Shown in pieces: positions 32,005 to 41,433 of a stretch of 64,000 nt of DNA. A program made the translations under genes and the position numbers. A model generated the notes under the pieces. The model saw only the letters and a list, made by a program, of their open reading frames with translations, was not told the DNA's origin and searched no databases. The stretch comes from Alphaproteobacteria bacterium. GTDB taxonomy: Bacteria; Pseudomonadota; Alphaproteobacteria; Geminicoccales; Geminicoccaceae. The stretch lies in contig JALSIM010000040.1 of the NCBI GenBank assembly GCA_026990035.1, forward strand, positions 186,001-250,000, written 5' to 3'. How positions within the stretch are numbered: position 1 is the stretch's first letter; each line of letters opens with the position of its first letter.

Positions 32005-32469
32005 TCACGTTTCGCGGTGGGAGGTCCGCGGGCGGTCCCGCAGGATTTCGGCGACGGCCTCGAGCGCCAGCCGGTAGCCGGTGCCGCCGAAGCCGCAGAT
32101 CACGCCTTCCGCGACCGGCGACACGTAGGACCGGGCACGGAAGCCTTCCCGCCGGTGAGGATTGGAGAGATGCACCTCGACGATCGGCCCGGAAAACGCC
32201 CGCAGCGCGTCGAGCACCGCCACCGAGGTGTGGGTGTAGGCGGCGGCGTTGATCACCAGCGCCGCGGCCTCGCCGATCGCCTCCTGGATCCAGGTCACCA
32301 GCTCGCCTTCCGAATTGGTCTGCCGGAAGACGATGTCCAGCCCCAGCCGCCGGCCTGTCTCGCGGCAGCCGGCGGCGATCTCCTCGAGCGTGAGACGGCC
32401 GTAGATCTCGGGCTCGCGCGTACCGAGAAGGTTGAGATTGGGACCGTTGAGCACGAATACAGTCGGCAT
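32005..32469 (-). CDS. aroQ: 3-dehydroquinate dehydratase, type II
   Basis: Type II dehydroquinase of the shikimate pathway. The 154-residue protein has [21 protein letters not shown] at the N-terminus including the active-site tyrosine, [49 protein letters not shown] and [11 protein letters not shown]. Length is normal. It is first in the aroQ-accB-accC operon and overlaps accB. Confidence 0.96.
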   Translation of the reverse strand: MPTVFVLNGPNLNLLGTREPEIYGRLTLEEIAAGCRETGRRLGLDIVFRQTNSEGELVTWIQEAIGEAAALVINAAAYTHTSVAVLDALRAFSGPIVEVHLSNPHRREGFRARSYVSPVAEGVICGFGGTGYRLALEAVAEILRDRPRTSHRET

Positions 32470-32517
32470 GGCTCGCTGCGGATGGCGGCGAGACGCCAAC
32501 GACGACATCTCCCGCCG

Positions 32518-32568
32518 GCGCCGATCGAAGGATCGGCGCGCTTATACCACGTCACCGCGACCTTGCAA
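32518..32568 (-). promoter_or_regulatory. Probable aroQ-accBC promoter and adjacent hairpin
   Basis: On the minus strand TTGCAA (32568-32563) and TATAAG (32546-32541) are 16 bases apart, about 70 bases ahead of aroQ. Immediately downstream a perfect 9-base stem (GCGCCGATC and GATCGGCGC, 32518-32539, loop GAAG) covers the expected transcription start. It could be a 5' stabilising stem or an operator. Promoter call rests on sequence and spacing only. Confidence 0.55.
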
Positions 32569-32590
32569 TGCAAAGTCGTCGGTGAATTCT

Positions 32591-33595
32591 TCAGTTTTCC
32601 TCGCCGACGGCGACGACCACCCGGCCGCGGATCTTGCCCTCGAGAAATCCTCGTGCGGTCTCGGCCGCTTTTTCCAGCGGAACCACCGTCGTGATTTGAT
32701 CGAGCAGGGTCGGATCGAGTTCCCGCGCCAGGTTCCGCCAGGCCTCGAGACGGCGCTCGCGCGGGCAGTACACCGAGTCGATGCCGATCAACTTCACCCC
32801 CCGCAGGATGAAGGGAAAGACGGTGGTGTGCAGATCCGCGCCGCCGGCGAGACCGCAGGCGGTGACGGTCCCGCCGTAGCGCAGCGCCTTCAGGAGTGCC
32901 GCCAGGACCGCCCCGCCCACCGTGTCCACGGCGCCGGCCCAGCGCTGCGAGGCCAGCGGTCCCCTGCCGCTGTCCAGTACGCCCGCCCGCTCCAGGATCT
33001 CGGCCGCACCGAGATCGCGCAGATAGCCGGCGAGGTCGGGCCGGCCGGTGACCGCCGCCACCCGGTACCCGCGCCGTGCCAGCAGGGCGGTGGCGATCGA
33101 TCCCACGCCGCCGCCGGCGCCGGTGACCAGCAGCTCGCCGCCGCCCGCCGCGACCCCCTGCTCGGCCAGGGCCATGACGCAGAGCATGGCGGTGAAGCCG
33201 GCGGTGCCGATGGTCATCGCCCGTTTAGGATCGAGCCCCTCGGGCAGGGGCAGCAGCCATTCCGCCCGGACCCGGGCGCGTTCGGCGAGACCGCCCCAGT
33301 GGCGTTCGCCCACCCCCCAGCCGGTCAGCAGCACTAGATCCCCGGGACGGTAGTCGGCCACCGCCGATTCCCGGACCCGACCGGCCAGGTCGATTCCCGG
33401 CACGAACGGGAACTCGCGGACGATCTTGCCGGCACCGGTGATCGCCAGCCCGTCCTTGTAGTTGAGCGAGGAATAGAGGACCTCGACCAGCACCTCGCCC
33501 GCCGGCAGGGCCGTTTCCGACAGCTCCTCGAGCCGCGCGACGATGCCGCCCTCCTCCTCGCGGTGGAGCACGAGCGCCCTGAACGTTCCCGACAT
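32591..33595 (-). CDS. acuI: AcuI/YhdH-family quinone oxidoreductase, probable acryloyl-CoA reductase
   Basis: Zn-free medium-chain dehydrogenase, 334 residues. It has LYSSLNYKDGLAITG near 41-55, FVPGIDLAGRV, GTAGFTAMLCVMAL, and the nucleotide-binding VTGAGGGVGSIA near 159-170, followed by VAAVTGRPD which favours NADPH. The pattern matches the YhdH/AcuI subfamily; AcuI reduces toxic acryloyl-CoA to propionyl-CoA in DMSP and 3-hydroxypropionate breakdown. Whether acryloyl-CoA is the substrate here is inference. Divergent from TRAP system 2. Confidence 0.85.
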   Translation of the reverse strand: MSGTFRALVLHREEEGGIVARLEELSETALPAGEVLVEVLYSSLNYKDGLAITGAGKIVREFPFVPGIDLAGRVRESAVADYRPGDLVLLTGWGVGERHWGGLAERARVRAEWLLPLPEGLDPKRAMTIGTAGFTAMLCVMALAEQGVAAGGGELLVTGAGGGVGSIATALLARRGYRVAAVTGRPDLAGYLRDLGAAEILERAGVLDSGRGPLASQRWAGAVDTVGGAVLAALLKALRYGGTVTACGLAGGADLHTTVFPFILRGVKLIGIDSVYCPRERRLEAWRNLARELDPTLLDQITTVVPLEKAAETARGFLEGKIRGRVVVAVGEEN

Positions 33596-33724
33596 CCTTC
33601 CACCCTTCCGCTGACGGTTCCCTTCCGGCCCGCGCGGCCGCGCCGTCTGGCCAGTTCCCGCCACCGCGTGTAAGCAGGGGCCGGCGCGGCGGCGGCCGCT
33701 CCCGGGCCGGCCATAGAACAGGGC

Positions 33725-34276
33725 ATGCCGATGAACAAGCTCGAAGCCTTCGCCAGGGGGGTCGATCGCCTCAACGAGGCGGTGGGCCGGGCCGTCTCCT
33801 GGCTGACCCTGGCCATGGTGCTGGTGACCTTCACCGTGGCGGTGATGCGCTACGGCTTCAACTGGGGCCTCGTCTGGGTGCAGGAGACCTACATCTGGAT
33901 GCACGGGCTCGTGTTCATGCTGGGCGCCGGCTACACCCTGCTGCACAACGGCCACGTCCGGGTCGACGTGTTCTACCGGCCGGCTGGGATCCGCTACAAG
34001 GCCTGGGTCGATCTTCTGGGCTCGCTGTTCCTGCTGATGCCCCTGGTTCTCGTGATCCTCTACGTGAGCTGGCCCTATGTCGCCGAATCCTGGAGCAAGC
34101 TCGAGGAATCGCGGGAGGCGGGCGGGCTGCCGGGGCTGTTCCTCCTGAAGACGGCGATCCTGCTGTTCGCCGGCCTCGTCGGGCTGCAGGGGCTGTCCCT
34201 CGCCGCCAAGGCCCTTCTCGCCCTGCGCGGGCGGGGCGACCTCCTGACCGCCCAGGACGCGACGGACGCCCGATGA
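33725..34276 (+). CDS. dctQ: TRAP transporter small permease DctQ (system 2)
   Basis: The 183-residue protein has four hydrophobic segments (about 24-46, 58-78, 96-118 and 138-160) and the DctQ pattern RYGFNWGLVWVQETYIWMHG, with LLHNGHVRVDVFY after helix 2, as in the mannitol/chloroaromatic-type TRAP clade. The dctM start overlaps its stop by 4 bases. The binding-protein gene does not precede it but lies beyond dctM on the other strand. Confidence 0.9.
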   Translation: MPMNKLEAFARGVDRLNEAVGRAVSWLTLAMVLVTFTVAVMRYGFNWGLVWVQETYIWMHGLVFMLGAGYTLLHNGHVRVDVFYRPAGIRYKAWVDLLGSLFLLMPLVLVILYVSWPYVAESWSKLEESREAGGLPGLFLLKTAILLFAGLVGLQGLSLAAKALLALRGRGDLLTAQDATDAR

Positions 34277-35652
34277 CCGGCGAGATCCTGAGCCTCCTGA
34301 TGCTCGCCGCCACCTGCGGGGTCCTGCTGCTGGGCTTTCCGGTGGCCTTCTCGCTGGCCGGCACGGCACTCGCCTTCGCCACCATCGGCTGGGGCATGGG
34401 CGAGTTCGACATGCGCCTGCTGGGCGGCCTGCCGTCGCGCTACTTCGGGGTGATGGTCAACGAGGTGCTGGTGGCGGTGCCCCTGTTCGTCTTCATGGGC
34501 GTGATGCTGGAACGCTCGAAGATCGCCGAGCAACTCCTGGAAACGATGGGCCTCCTGTTCGGCACCCTGCGCGGGGGGCTGGCCTTTTCGGTGACCATCG
34601 TCGGCATGCTGCTCGCGGCCTCGACCGGCATCGTCGGCGCCACCGTGGTCACCATGGGCCTCCTGAGCCTGCCCACCATGCTCAAGGCGGGCTACGATCC
34701 CAAGCTCGCCTGCGGCACCATCTGCGCCTCCGGGACCCTGGGCCAGATCATCCCGCCCTCGATCGTTCTCGTCATCCTCGGCGACATCCTCCAGGGGGCC
34801 AACACCCAGGCCCAGCTCGCCCTCGGCAATTTCGCCCCGGAGCCGGTCTCGGTGGTCGATCTGTTCGCCGGCGCGATGCTCCCCGGGCTCGTGCTGGTGG
34901 CGCTCTACCTCCTCTACGAGGCGGGGGTCGCCTTCTTCCGGCCCCGGGCGGCGCCGGCGCTGGTGGAGATCGGCGAGGGGCGGGAGGGACTCGGGCGCCG
35001 GGTGATGGTCGCGGTGGTGCCGGCGGGTCTGCTCATCGTCGCCGTCCTGGGTTCGATCCTGCTGGGGATCGCCACACCGACCGAATCCGCGGCCGTCGGC
35101 AGTGTCGGGGCGATGCTGCTCGCCCTGATGCGCCGCCAGCTCGATCTCCGGATCCTCCGCGAGGTGATGCGCCAGACCACCATGGTGAGCTCCATGGTGT
35201 TCGTCATCCTCCTCGGCGCCTCGGTGTTTTCCCTCACCTTCCGCGGCCTCGGCGGCGAGGAGATCGTCACCGACGTGCTGCACAACATGCCGGGTGGGGC
35301 TTTCGGCGCCATGTTCATGGTCATGGCGCTGATGTTCGTCCTCGGCTTCTTTCTCGACTTCATCGAGATCGTCTTCGTGGTGGTGCCGATCGTCGGGCCG
35401 GTGCTGCTGATGATGGGCCTGGATCCGGTCTGGCTGGGGGTGATGATCGCCATCAACCTGCAGACCAGCTTCCTGACCCCGCCCTTCGGCTTCGCCCTGT
35501 TCTATCTGCGGGGAGTGGCGCCGCGCGAGGTCACCACCATGGACATCTATCGCGGCATCATTCCCTTCGTCGTTCTCCAGCTCGCCGGGCTGGCGGTGAT
35601 CGCCGCCTTCCCGGAACTGGTGACCTGGCTCCCGGATCTCCTGTTCGGCTGA
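34273..35652 (+). CDS. dctM: TRAP transporter large permease DctM (system 2)
   Basis: The 459-residue protein has about 12 membrane helices and the DctM hallmarks LGFPVAFSLAGTALAFA, NEVLVAVPLFVFMGVMLERS, TGIVGATVVTMGLLS, GTICASGTLGQIIPPSIVLV, and LQTSFLTPPFGFALFYLRG. It matches the clade whose binding proteins are of the TakP type. It ends with a strong bidirectional terminator shared with the convergent dctP. Confidence 0.94.
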   Translation: MTGEILSLLMLAATCGVLLLGFPVAFSLAGTALAFATIGWGMGEFDMRLLGGLPSRYFGVMVNEVLVAVPLFVFMGVMLERSKIAEQLLETMGLLFGTLRGGLAFSVTIVGMLLAASTGIVGATVVTMGLLSLPTMLKAGYDPKLACGTICASGTLGQIIPPSIVLVILGDILQGANTQAQLALGNFAPEPVSVVDLFAGAMLPGLVLVALYLLYEAGVAFFRPRAAPALVEIGEGREGLGRRVMVAVVPAGLLIVAVLGSILLGIATPTESAAVGSVGAMLLALMRRQLDLRILREVMRQTTMVSSMVFVILLGASVFSLTFRGLGGEEIVTDVLHNMPGGAFGAMFMVMALMFVLGFFLDFIEIVFVVVPIVGPVLLMMGLDPVWLGVMIAINLQTSFLTPPFGFALFYLRGVAPREVTTMDIYRGIIPFVVLQLAGLAVIAAFPELVTWLPDLLFG

Positions 35653-35661
35653 CCCCGGAAG

Positions 35662-35689
35662 GGAAGGCGGCCCCGCAGGGCCGCCTTCC
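35662..35689. terminator. Bidirectional terminator between dctM and dctP of TRAP system 2
   Basis: GGAAGGCGGCCC (35662-35673) and GGGCCGCCTTCC (35678-35689) form a perfect 12-base stem with a CGCA tetraloop, midway between the stops of two convergent genes. There is no strong T-run on either side, so termination may rely on the stem and Rho. Confidence 0.75.
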
Positions 35690-35712
35690 GCGGGTCCGGA
35701 GCGGGCGGGTGC

Positions 35713-36840
35713 TCAGCCCGCGCTCGACTTGGCGTAGGCGAAGGGCAGCAGCCGCGCCGTCATGTAGGATTGCTCGGACACCTTGGTCCAGGCGATGAGC
35801 TTGCGGCGGAAATCGAGAATGCTGTCCAGCACCTCCCGCGACAGCGGATCCTGGTCGGCGAGCTCGGTCAGCACCTCGCCGGCGAGACCGCCGAGCCCGT
35901 TCAGGACCTCGTCGGGGAACTTCTTGAGCACCACCCCGTGCTTGTTGATCAGCACGTCGAGACTGTCGTTGTTGCGGGCCTGGAACTCGCTGAGCACGGC
36001 CAGGTTCACCGCCCGGTTGGCGCCCTCGACGATCGCCCGGAGATCGGCCGGCAGGCTCTCCCAGGCCTTGAGGTTGACGAAGCAGTCGAGCACCGTCGCC
36101 GGCTCGTGCCAACCCGGGTAGTAGTAGAACTTGGCCGATTTGTAGAGGCCGAAGGCGAGATCGTTGTAGGGGCCCACCCATTCGGTGGCGTCGATGGCCC
36201 CCGACTGCAGCGCCGGCGGGATCTCGCCGCCCGGCAGGTTGACGACGATGCCGCCGGCCGCCTTGACCACCTCGCCGCCGAGGCCGGGAATGCGCATCTT
36301 GAGGCCGTCGTAATCCTCGAGGCCGTTGATCTCCTTGTTGAACCAGCCCCCCATCTGGACGCCGGTGTTGCCGGAGGGGAAGAACTTGGTCCCCATCTCG
36401 GCGTACACCCGGTCGGCCAGCTCCTGGCCGCCCCCGTAATAGAACCAGGCGTTCTGCTCCTGGGCGGTGAGGCCGAAGGGCAGCGAGGCGATGAACTGCG
36501 AGGCCGGGACCTTGCCCTTCCAGTAGTAGGGGGCGCCGTGCCCCATCTCCACCGTCCCGCTGGAGACCGCGTCCATGCTCTCGAAGGCGGGGACGATCTC
36601 GCCGGCGCCGAACACCTCCACCTCGAGACGGCCCTGGGACATTTCGCCGATCATCCGGGCGAGCAGATTGGCGCCGGTGCCGAGGCCGGGGAAGTTCTTG
36701 GGCCAGGTGGTGACCATCCGCCATCTGATGGTGCCCTGGGCGACGGCCGGTTTCGGGAAGCTCGAGCTCGCGGCGAGGGCGCCGGTGGCCCCGGCCACCG
36801 CCGCCTTGGTGACGAAATCGCGACGCTTGACGTTCTTCAT
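35713..36840 (-). CDS. dctP: TRAP transporter substrate-binding protein, TakP type (system 2)
   Basis: The 375-residue binding protein has a twin-arginine signal (VKRRDFVTKAA, then an Ala/Gly stretch to PAVAQ near 35). TakP-like marks are RWRMVTTWPKNFPGLGTGA, FGAGEIVPAFESMDAVSSG, and LPGGEIPPALQSGAIDATEW with the ligand-binding tryptophan/glutamate region, then WHEPATVLDCFVN. TakP binds keto acids with sodium; the ligand here is not proven. It runs toward its permease genes rather than ahead of them. AGGAGGGAATGCCCG precedes the ATG. Confidence 0.92.
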   Translation of the reverse strand: MKNVKRRDFVTKAAVAGATGALAASSSFPKPAVAQGTIRWRMVTTWPKNFPGLGTGANLLARMIGEMSQGRLEVEVFGAGEIVPAFESMDAVSSGTVEMGHGAPYYWKGKVPASQFIASLPFGLTAQEQNAWFYYGGGQELADRVYAEMGTKFFPSGNTGVQMGGWFNKEINGLEDYDGLKMRIPGLGGEVVKAAGGIVVNLPGGEIPPALQSGAIDATEWVGPYNDLAFGLYKSAKFYYYPGWHEPATVLDCFVNLKAWESLPADLRAIVEGANRAVNLAVLSEFQARNNDSLDVLINKHGVVLKKFPDEVLNGLGGLAGEVLTELADQDPLSREVLDSILDFRRKLIAWTKVSEQSYMTARLLPFAYAKSSAG

Positions 36841-36943
36841 CGGGCATTCCCTCCTGTCGCTGGGGAGGCGGCCTCCCGGGCCGTCGCCCGGCGACGGCCA
36901 CCGCCTCGGTTCGGGCGCACAGTCGGCAAATGCGGATCGCGAA

Positions 36944-37681
36944 TCAAGGGGCCGGGGGTCGCGTCTCCCCGCCGGGGGCGAACGGCACCCAGCTCGCGCC
37001 CGCGAGCCGCTCCAGCGGCCCGAAGCGGGATTTGTATTCCATCTTGCGGCAGCCGGCGATCCAGTAGCCGAGATAGACGTGGGGCAGACCCAGCTCGCAG
37101 GCCCGCTGCACGTGCCAGAGGACGATCTCGGTTCCGAGGCTGCGGCGGCGTTCCGAAGGATCGAAGAACTTGTAAACGCCGGAGAGCCCGTCGGCGACCC
37201 GGTCGGTGAGGGAGACCGCGAGAAGCCGTCCCCCGCGGTCGCGGAACTCGATCAGCCGGGTGCCGGGGGTGCCGTCCTCGACCATCTCGCGGTATTCCTC
37301 GAAGCGCATCCCCTGCATGCCGCCTTCGGTGTGCCGCTGGTCGAGATAGCGACTGAAGAGGAGGTACTGCTCCTCGGTCACCCGCGGCGCCTTTTCCCTC
37401 ACCAGCAGATCGCGGTTGCGGGCCCGGATCCGGCGGAAGCTCCGGGTCCAGACGAAGCGCCGGGCGAGAATGCGCACCGAGACGCAGGCCTGGCAGCCGA
37501 TGCAGTTGGGCTTGTAGACGAACCGCTGGCTGCGGCGGAAACCGGCGGTGGTGAGGGTGTCGAAGGCGTCCGCCGGCAACTCGTCGAGAGAGGCCACCAC
37601 GCGGCGCTCCATGCGACCCTCCAGATAGGGGCAGGGCGCCGGCGGGGTGATGAAGAAGACGTGCGGCGTCGTGATGGTCAC
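36944..37681 (-). CDS. bpt: Aspartate/glutamate leucyltransferase (arginyltransferase family)
   Basis: Bpt adds Leu to proteins with N-terminal Asp or Glu, feeding the ClpS degron route. The 245-residue protein has [13 protein letters not shown] near the N-terminus, the cysteine motif [13 protein letters not shown] (about 60-72), [23 protein letters not shown] and [20 protein letters not shown]. Bacterial members of this ATE-like family are annotated as arginyltransferase, but those tested transfer Leu. aat is about 7 kb away. Confidence 0.93.
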   Translation of the reverse strand: MTITTPHVFFITPPAPCPYLEGRMERRVVASLDELPADAFDTLTTAGFRRSQRFVYKPNCIGCQACVSVRILARRFVWTRSFRRIRARNRDLLVREKAPRVTEEQYLLFSRYLDQRHTEGGMQGMRFEEYREMVEDGTPGTRLIEFRDRGGRLLAVSLTDRVADGLSGVYKFFDPSERRRSLGTEIVLWHVQRACELGLPHVYLGYWIAGCRKMEYKSRFGPLERLAGASWVPFAPGGETRPPAP

Positions 37682-37792
37682 GCTTCGAGCGGGCTCCGCG
37701 CGGAACCGTCGGGATGCCGGACGCGCCGGTCCGTCACCGCCGCAATATGGGCGAAAGCGACCGGCGGATCGAGGGGGATCCGCGCTCCCGCC

Positions 37793-38797
37793 TCAGCCGG
37801 CATCGTTGAGATGGCAGGCGGCGAAATGGCCCGGGGCGATCTCCCGCAGCACCGGGGCCTCGGTCCGGCAGCGGGCGAAGGCGTGCGGGCAGCGGGGATG
37901 GAAATGGCAGCCCGGGGGCGGGGCGACGGGCGAGGGGATCTCGCCCTTGATGGGGCGGAAGCGCCGGCGCCCGGCGTCGAGTCGTGGCACGTCCTCGAGC
38001 AGCGCCCGGCTGTAGGGATGGTTGGGGCGGCGGTAGAGTTCCTCGGTGTCGGCGAGCTCGACCAGCCGGCCCAGATACATGATCGCGATGCGGTCGGAAA
38101 TGTGTTCGACCACCCCGAGATCGTGGCTGATGAAGAGATAGGTCAGGCCGAGATCCCGCCGGAGCTCCATGAAGAGATTGAGGATCTGGGCCTGGATCGA
38201 GACGTCGAGGGCGGCGATCGCCTCGTCGCAGACGAGGAATTCCGGTTCCACCGCCAGCGCCCGGGCGATCCCGATCCGCTGCCGCTGGCCGCCGGAGAAC
38301 TGGTGCGGATAGCGGCGCGCATAGGCGGGATCGAGCCCCACCCGCCGCATCAGCCCGGCCACCCGCTCCTCCAGCTCGGCGCGGGAGACGAGACCGTGGT
38401 AGAGGGGCGCTTCGCCGATGATCTCGCCGACCCTGAGGCGGGGATTGAGGGAGGCGAAGGGATCCTGGAAGATCATCTGGACCTTGAGGGCGGTGTCCCG
38501 GCGAGCCGTCCGGCTGCTGTCGTCGTGGCTGCGCCCCCGGAACAGCACCTCGCCGGCGGTCGGCTCCAGCACTCCCGCCACCATTCTCCCGAGGGTCGAT
38601 TTCCCGCAGCCGGATTCGCCGACGAGCCCCACCACCTCGCCGGGGCTCACCGACAGGCTCACCCGGTCGACCGCCCGCACCACGGTGGGGCGGTAGCGGG
38701 CGCCGAGGAGATTGGCGACCCGCTCGGAAAAATCGAGCTCCCGCACGAAGGTCTTGGAAACCTCGCGGATCTCGACGATGGGTTCGGACATCGACAC
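37793..38797 (-). CDS. Oligopeptide/dipeptide ABC transporter ATPase, DppF/OppF type, unaccompanied
   Basis: The 334-residue ATPase has Walker [12 protein letters not shown] near 57-67, the Q-loop [16 protein letters not shown], the signature [16 protein letters not shown], Walker [15 protein letters not shown], and the C-terminal oligo-HPY domain with a [14 protein letters not shown] cysteine motif. A GTG at 38797 or the ATG at 38791 may start it. DppD, permease and binding-protein genes are not next to it, so it must work with subunits encoded elsewhere or be a leftover. Confidence 0.9.
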   Translation of the reverse strand: MSMSEPIVEIREVSKTFVRELDFSERVANLLGARYRPTVVRAVDRVSLSVSPGEVVGLVGESGCGKSTLGRMVAGVLEPTAGEVLFRGRSHDDSSRTARRDTALKVQMIFQDPFASLNPRLRVGEIIGEAPLYHGLVSRAELEERVAGLMRRVGLDPAYARRYPHQFSGGQRQRIGIARALAVEPEFLVCDEAIAALDVSIQAQILNLFMELRRDLGLTYLFISHDLGVVEHISDRIAIMYLGRLVELADTEELYRRPNHPYSRALLEDVPRLDAGRRRFRPIKGEIPSPVAPPPGCHFHPRCPHAFARCRTEAPVLREIAPGHFAACHLNDAG

Positions 38798-38878
38798 CGG
38801 CTGCCTGCGGCTCCTCGGGAAACGGCGTCCTTCTAGCAGCGGGACGCGGCTTCCGCCACTTCGCCGTCGGCCCGTGGC

Positions 38879-38992
38879 TCACCGGCGGTGGCACCACCGC
38901 CACCGGATCGCCGAGACCGGCAGGAAGGCGAGGAGAATGGCGGCCCGGGTCCCGGCGGTGAGTTGCTCCTGGTGATCGCCCATCACGACCAT
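38879..38992 (-). CDS. Possible short gene or gene remnant
   Basis: A 37-codon frame (MVVMGDHQEQLTAGTRAA onward) with a hydrophobic stretch AILLAFLPVSAI near the end and strongly G/C third positions. The same coding look continues upstream in this frame to about 39080 (VERFVEARPRERLDRR) with no start codon, so this may be the end of a frameshifted or degraded gene. No family recognised. It lies between hemB and the lone ATPase. Confidence 0.25.
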   Translation of the reverse strand: MVVMGDHQEQLTAGTRAAILLAFLPVSAIRWRWCHRR

Positions 38993-39094
38993 CGCGGCGA
39001 TCCGTCGGTCGAGCCGCTCCCGAGGGCGGGCCTCGACGAACCGTTCGACCGGCGGCCGGCCGGAGGGGCGGGGGGGCGGACCGCGGTGAGGCGA

Positions 39095-39123
39095 TTGCCT
39101 GCGGTCGCCGCGGGCGTTACATA
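39095..39123 (+). promoter_or_regulatory. Probable hemB promoter
   Basis: TTGCCT (39095-39100) and TACATA (39118-39123) are separated by 17 bases, about 38 bases ahead of the hemB TTG start. It is the only well-spaced pair in this interval. Confidence 0.5.
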
Positions 39124-39124
39124 A

Positions 39125-40186
<1,062 letters not shown>

Positions 40187-40271
40187 AGGCCGCTGCCGGG
40201 TTCCGCGCGGCCGCATTGACGGCGGGAAGGCCGCCGGTTACCTCGGCGGCGGACAACGCGGGGAGTGGCCG

Positions 40272-41414
40272 GTGCAGTTCGAACTCGACGAGGATCGCGC
40301 GGCACTCAAAGCGGCGGCGGAGGCTTTCGCTCGCGAGCGGATGGCCCCGAACGCCCGCCGCTGGGACGAGGCCGAGGAGTTTCCCGAGGAGGTGCTGCGG
40401 GAGGCGGCGGCGCTGGGCTTCGCCGGCATCTACGTGGGCGAGGATGTGGGTGGCAGCGGCCTCGGCCGGCTCGATGCGGCGATATTGTTCGAGGAGCTGG
40501 CCGCGGCCTGTCCCTCGACCGCCGCCTACATCTCGATCCACAACATGGTCGCCTGGATGATCGACCGCTTCGGCGCCCCCGCCCAGCGCCGGCGCTGGCT
40601 GCCCGAGCTCGTCACCATGGAAAGCTTCGCGAGCTACTGCCTGACCGAGCCCGGCGCGGGCTCGGATGCCGCGAGCCTGCGGACCCGGGCCCGGCGCGAA
40701 GGTGACCACTACATCCTCGACGGCACCAAGGCCTTCATCTCCGGCGGCGGGCGCAGCGACCTCTATGTCGTGATGTGTCGGACCGGCGGCGAAGGGGCGC
40801 GGGGGGTCAGCGCCCTGGTGGTGGAGAAGGACACCCCGGGTCTCTCCTTCGGCGCCCAGGAAAAGAAGATGGGCTGGCATTCGCAGCCCACCTGCCAGGT
40901 GATCTTCGAGGACTGCCGGGTTCCGGTCGCCAACCGGCTGGGCGAGGAGGGGCAGGGCTTTAGGATCGCCATGCAGGCCCTCGACGGCGGGCGGGTGAAC
41001 ATCGCCGCCTGCTCGCTGGGGGCGGCCCGCAGCGCCTTCGAGCGGGCGCTGGCCCATGTCCGCGAGCGGCGTCAGTTCGGTCGTCCGATCGCCGATTTCC
41101 AGGCCGTCCGCTTCCGCCTCGCCGACATGGCCACCGATCTCGAGGCCTCGCGGCTGATGATCTGGCGGGCCGCGGACAAACTCGATCGCGGCGCCGCCGA
41201 CGCGACGGTGGCCTGCGCGATGGCCAAGCGCTTCGCCACCGACCTCTGCTACCGGGTGATCGACGAGGCGCTGCAGCTCCACGGCGGCTACGGCTACATC
41301 CGCGAATACGAGGTGGAACGGCTGCTGCGGGACGCCCGGGTCCATCGGATCCTCGAGGGCACCAACGAGATCATGCGGGTGATCGTCGCCCGCCATCTGC
41401 TCGATCGACTCTGA
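40272..41414 (+). CDS. Acyl-CoA dehydrogenase, probable isobutyryl-CoA dehydrogenase
   Basis: FAD enzyme, 380 residues, with YCLTEPGAGSDAASLRTRA, the ALDGGRVNIAACSLGAARSA region, RRQFGRPIADFQAVRF, LQLHGGYGYIREYEVERLLRDAR (written here in parts), and the catalytic glutamate in LEGTNEIMRV near the C-terminus. It resembles the ACAD8 group, and the next two genes encode the following steps of valine degradation, so isobutyryl-CoA is the likely substrate. The GTG at 40272 starts it; 20 bases separate it from the next gene. Confidence 0.9.
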   Translation: MQFELDEDRAALKAAAEAFARERMAPNARRWDEAEEFPEEVLREAAALGFAGIYVGEDVGGSGLGRLDAAILFEELAAACPSTAAYISIHNMVAWMIDRFGAPAQRRRWLPELVTMESFASYCLTEPGAGSDAASLRTRARREGDHYILDGTKAFISGGGRSDLYVVMCRTGGEGARGVSALVVEKDTPGLSFGAQEKKMGWHSQPTCQVIFEDCRVPVANRLGEEGQGFRIAMQALDGGRVNIAACSLGAARSAFERALAHVRERRQFGRPIADFQAVRFRLADMATDLEASRLMIWRAADKLDRGAADATVACAMAKRFATDLCYRVIDEALQLHGGYGYIREYEVERLLRDARVHRILEGTNEIMRVIVARHLLDRL

Positions 41415-41433
41415 CGACGGCAACGGGAAGGAG

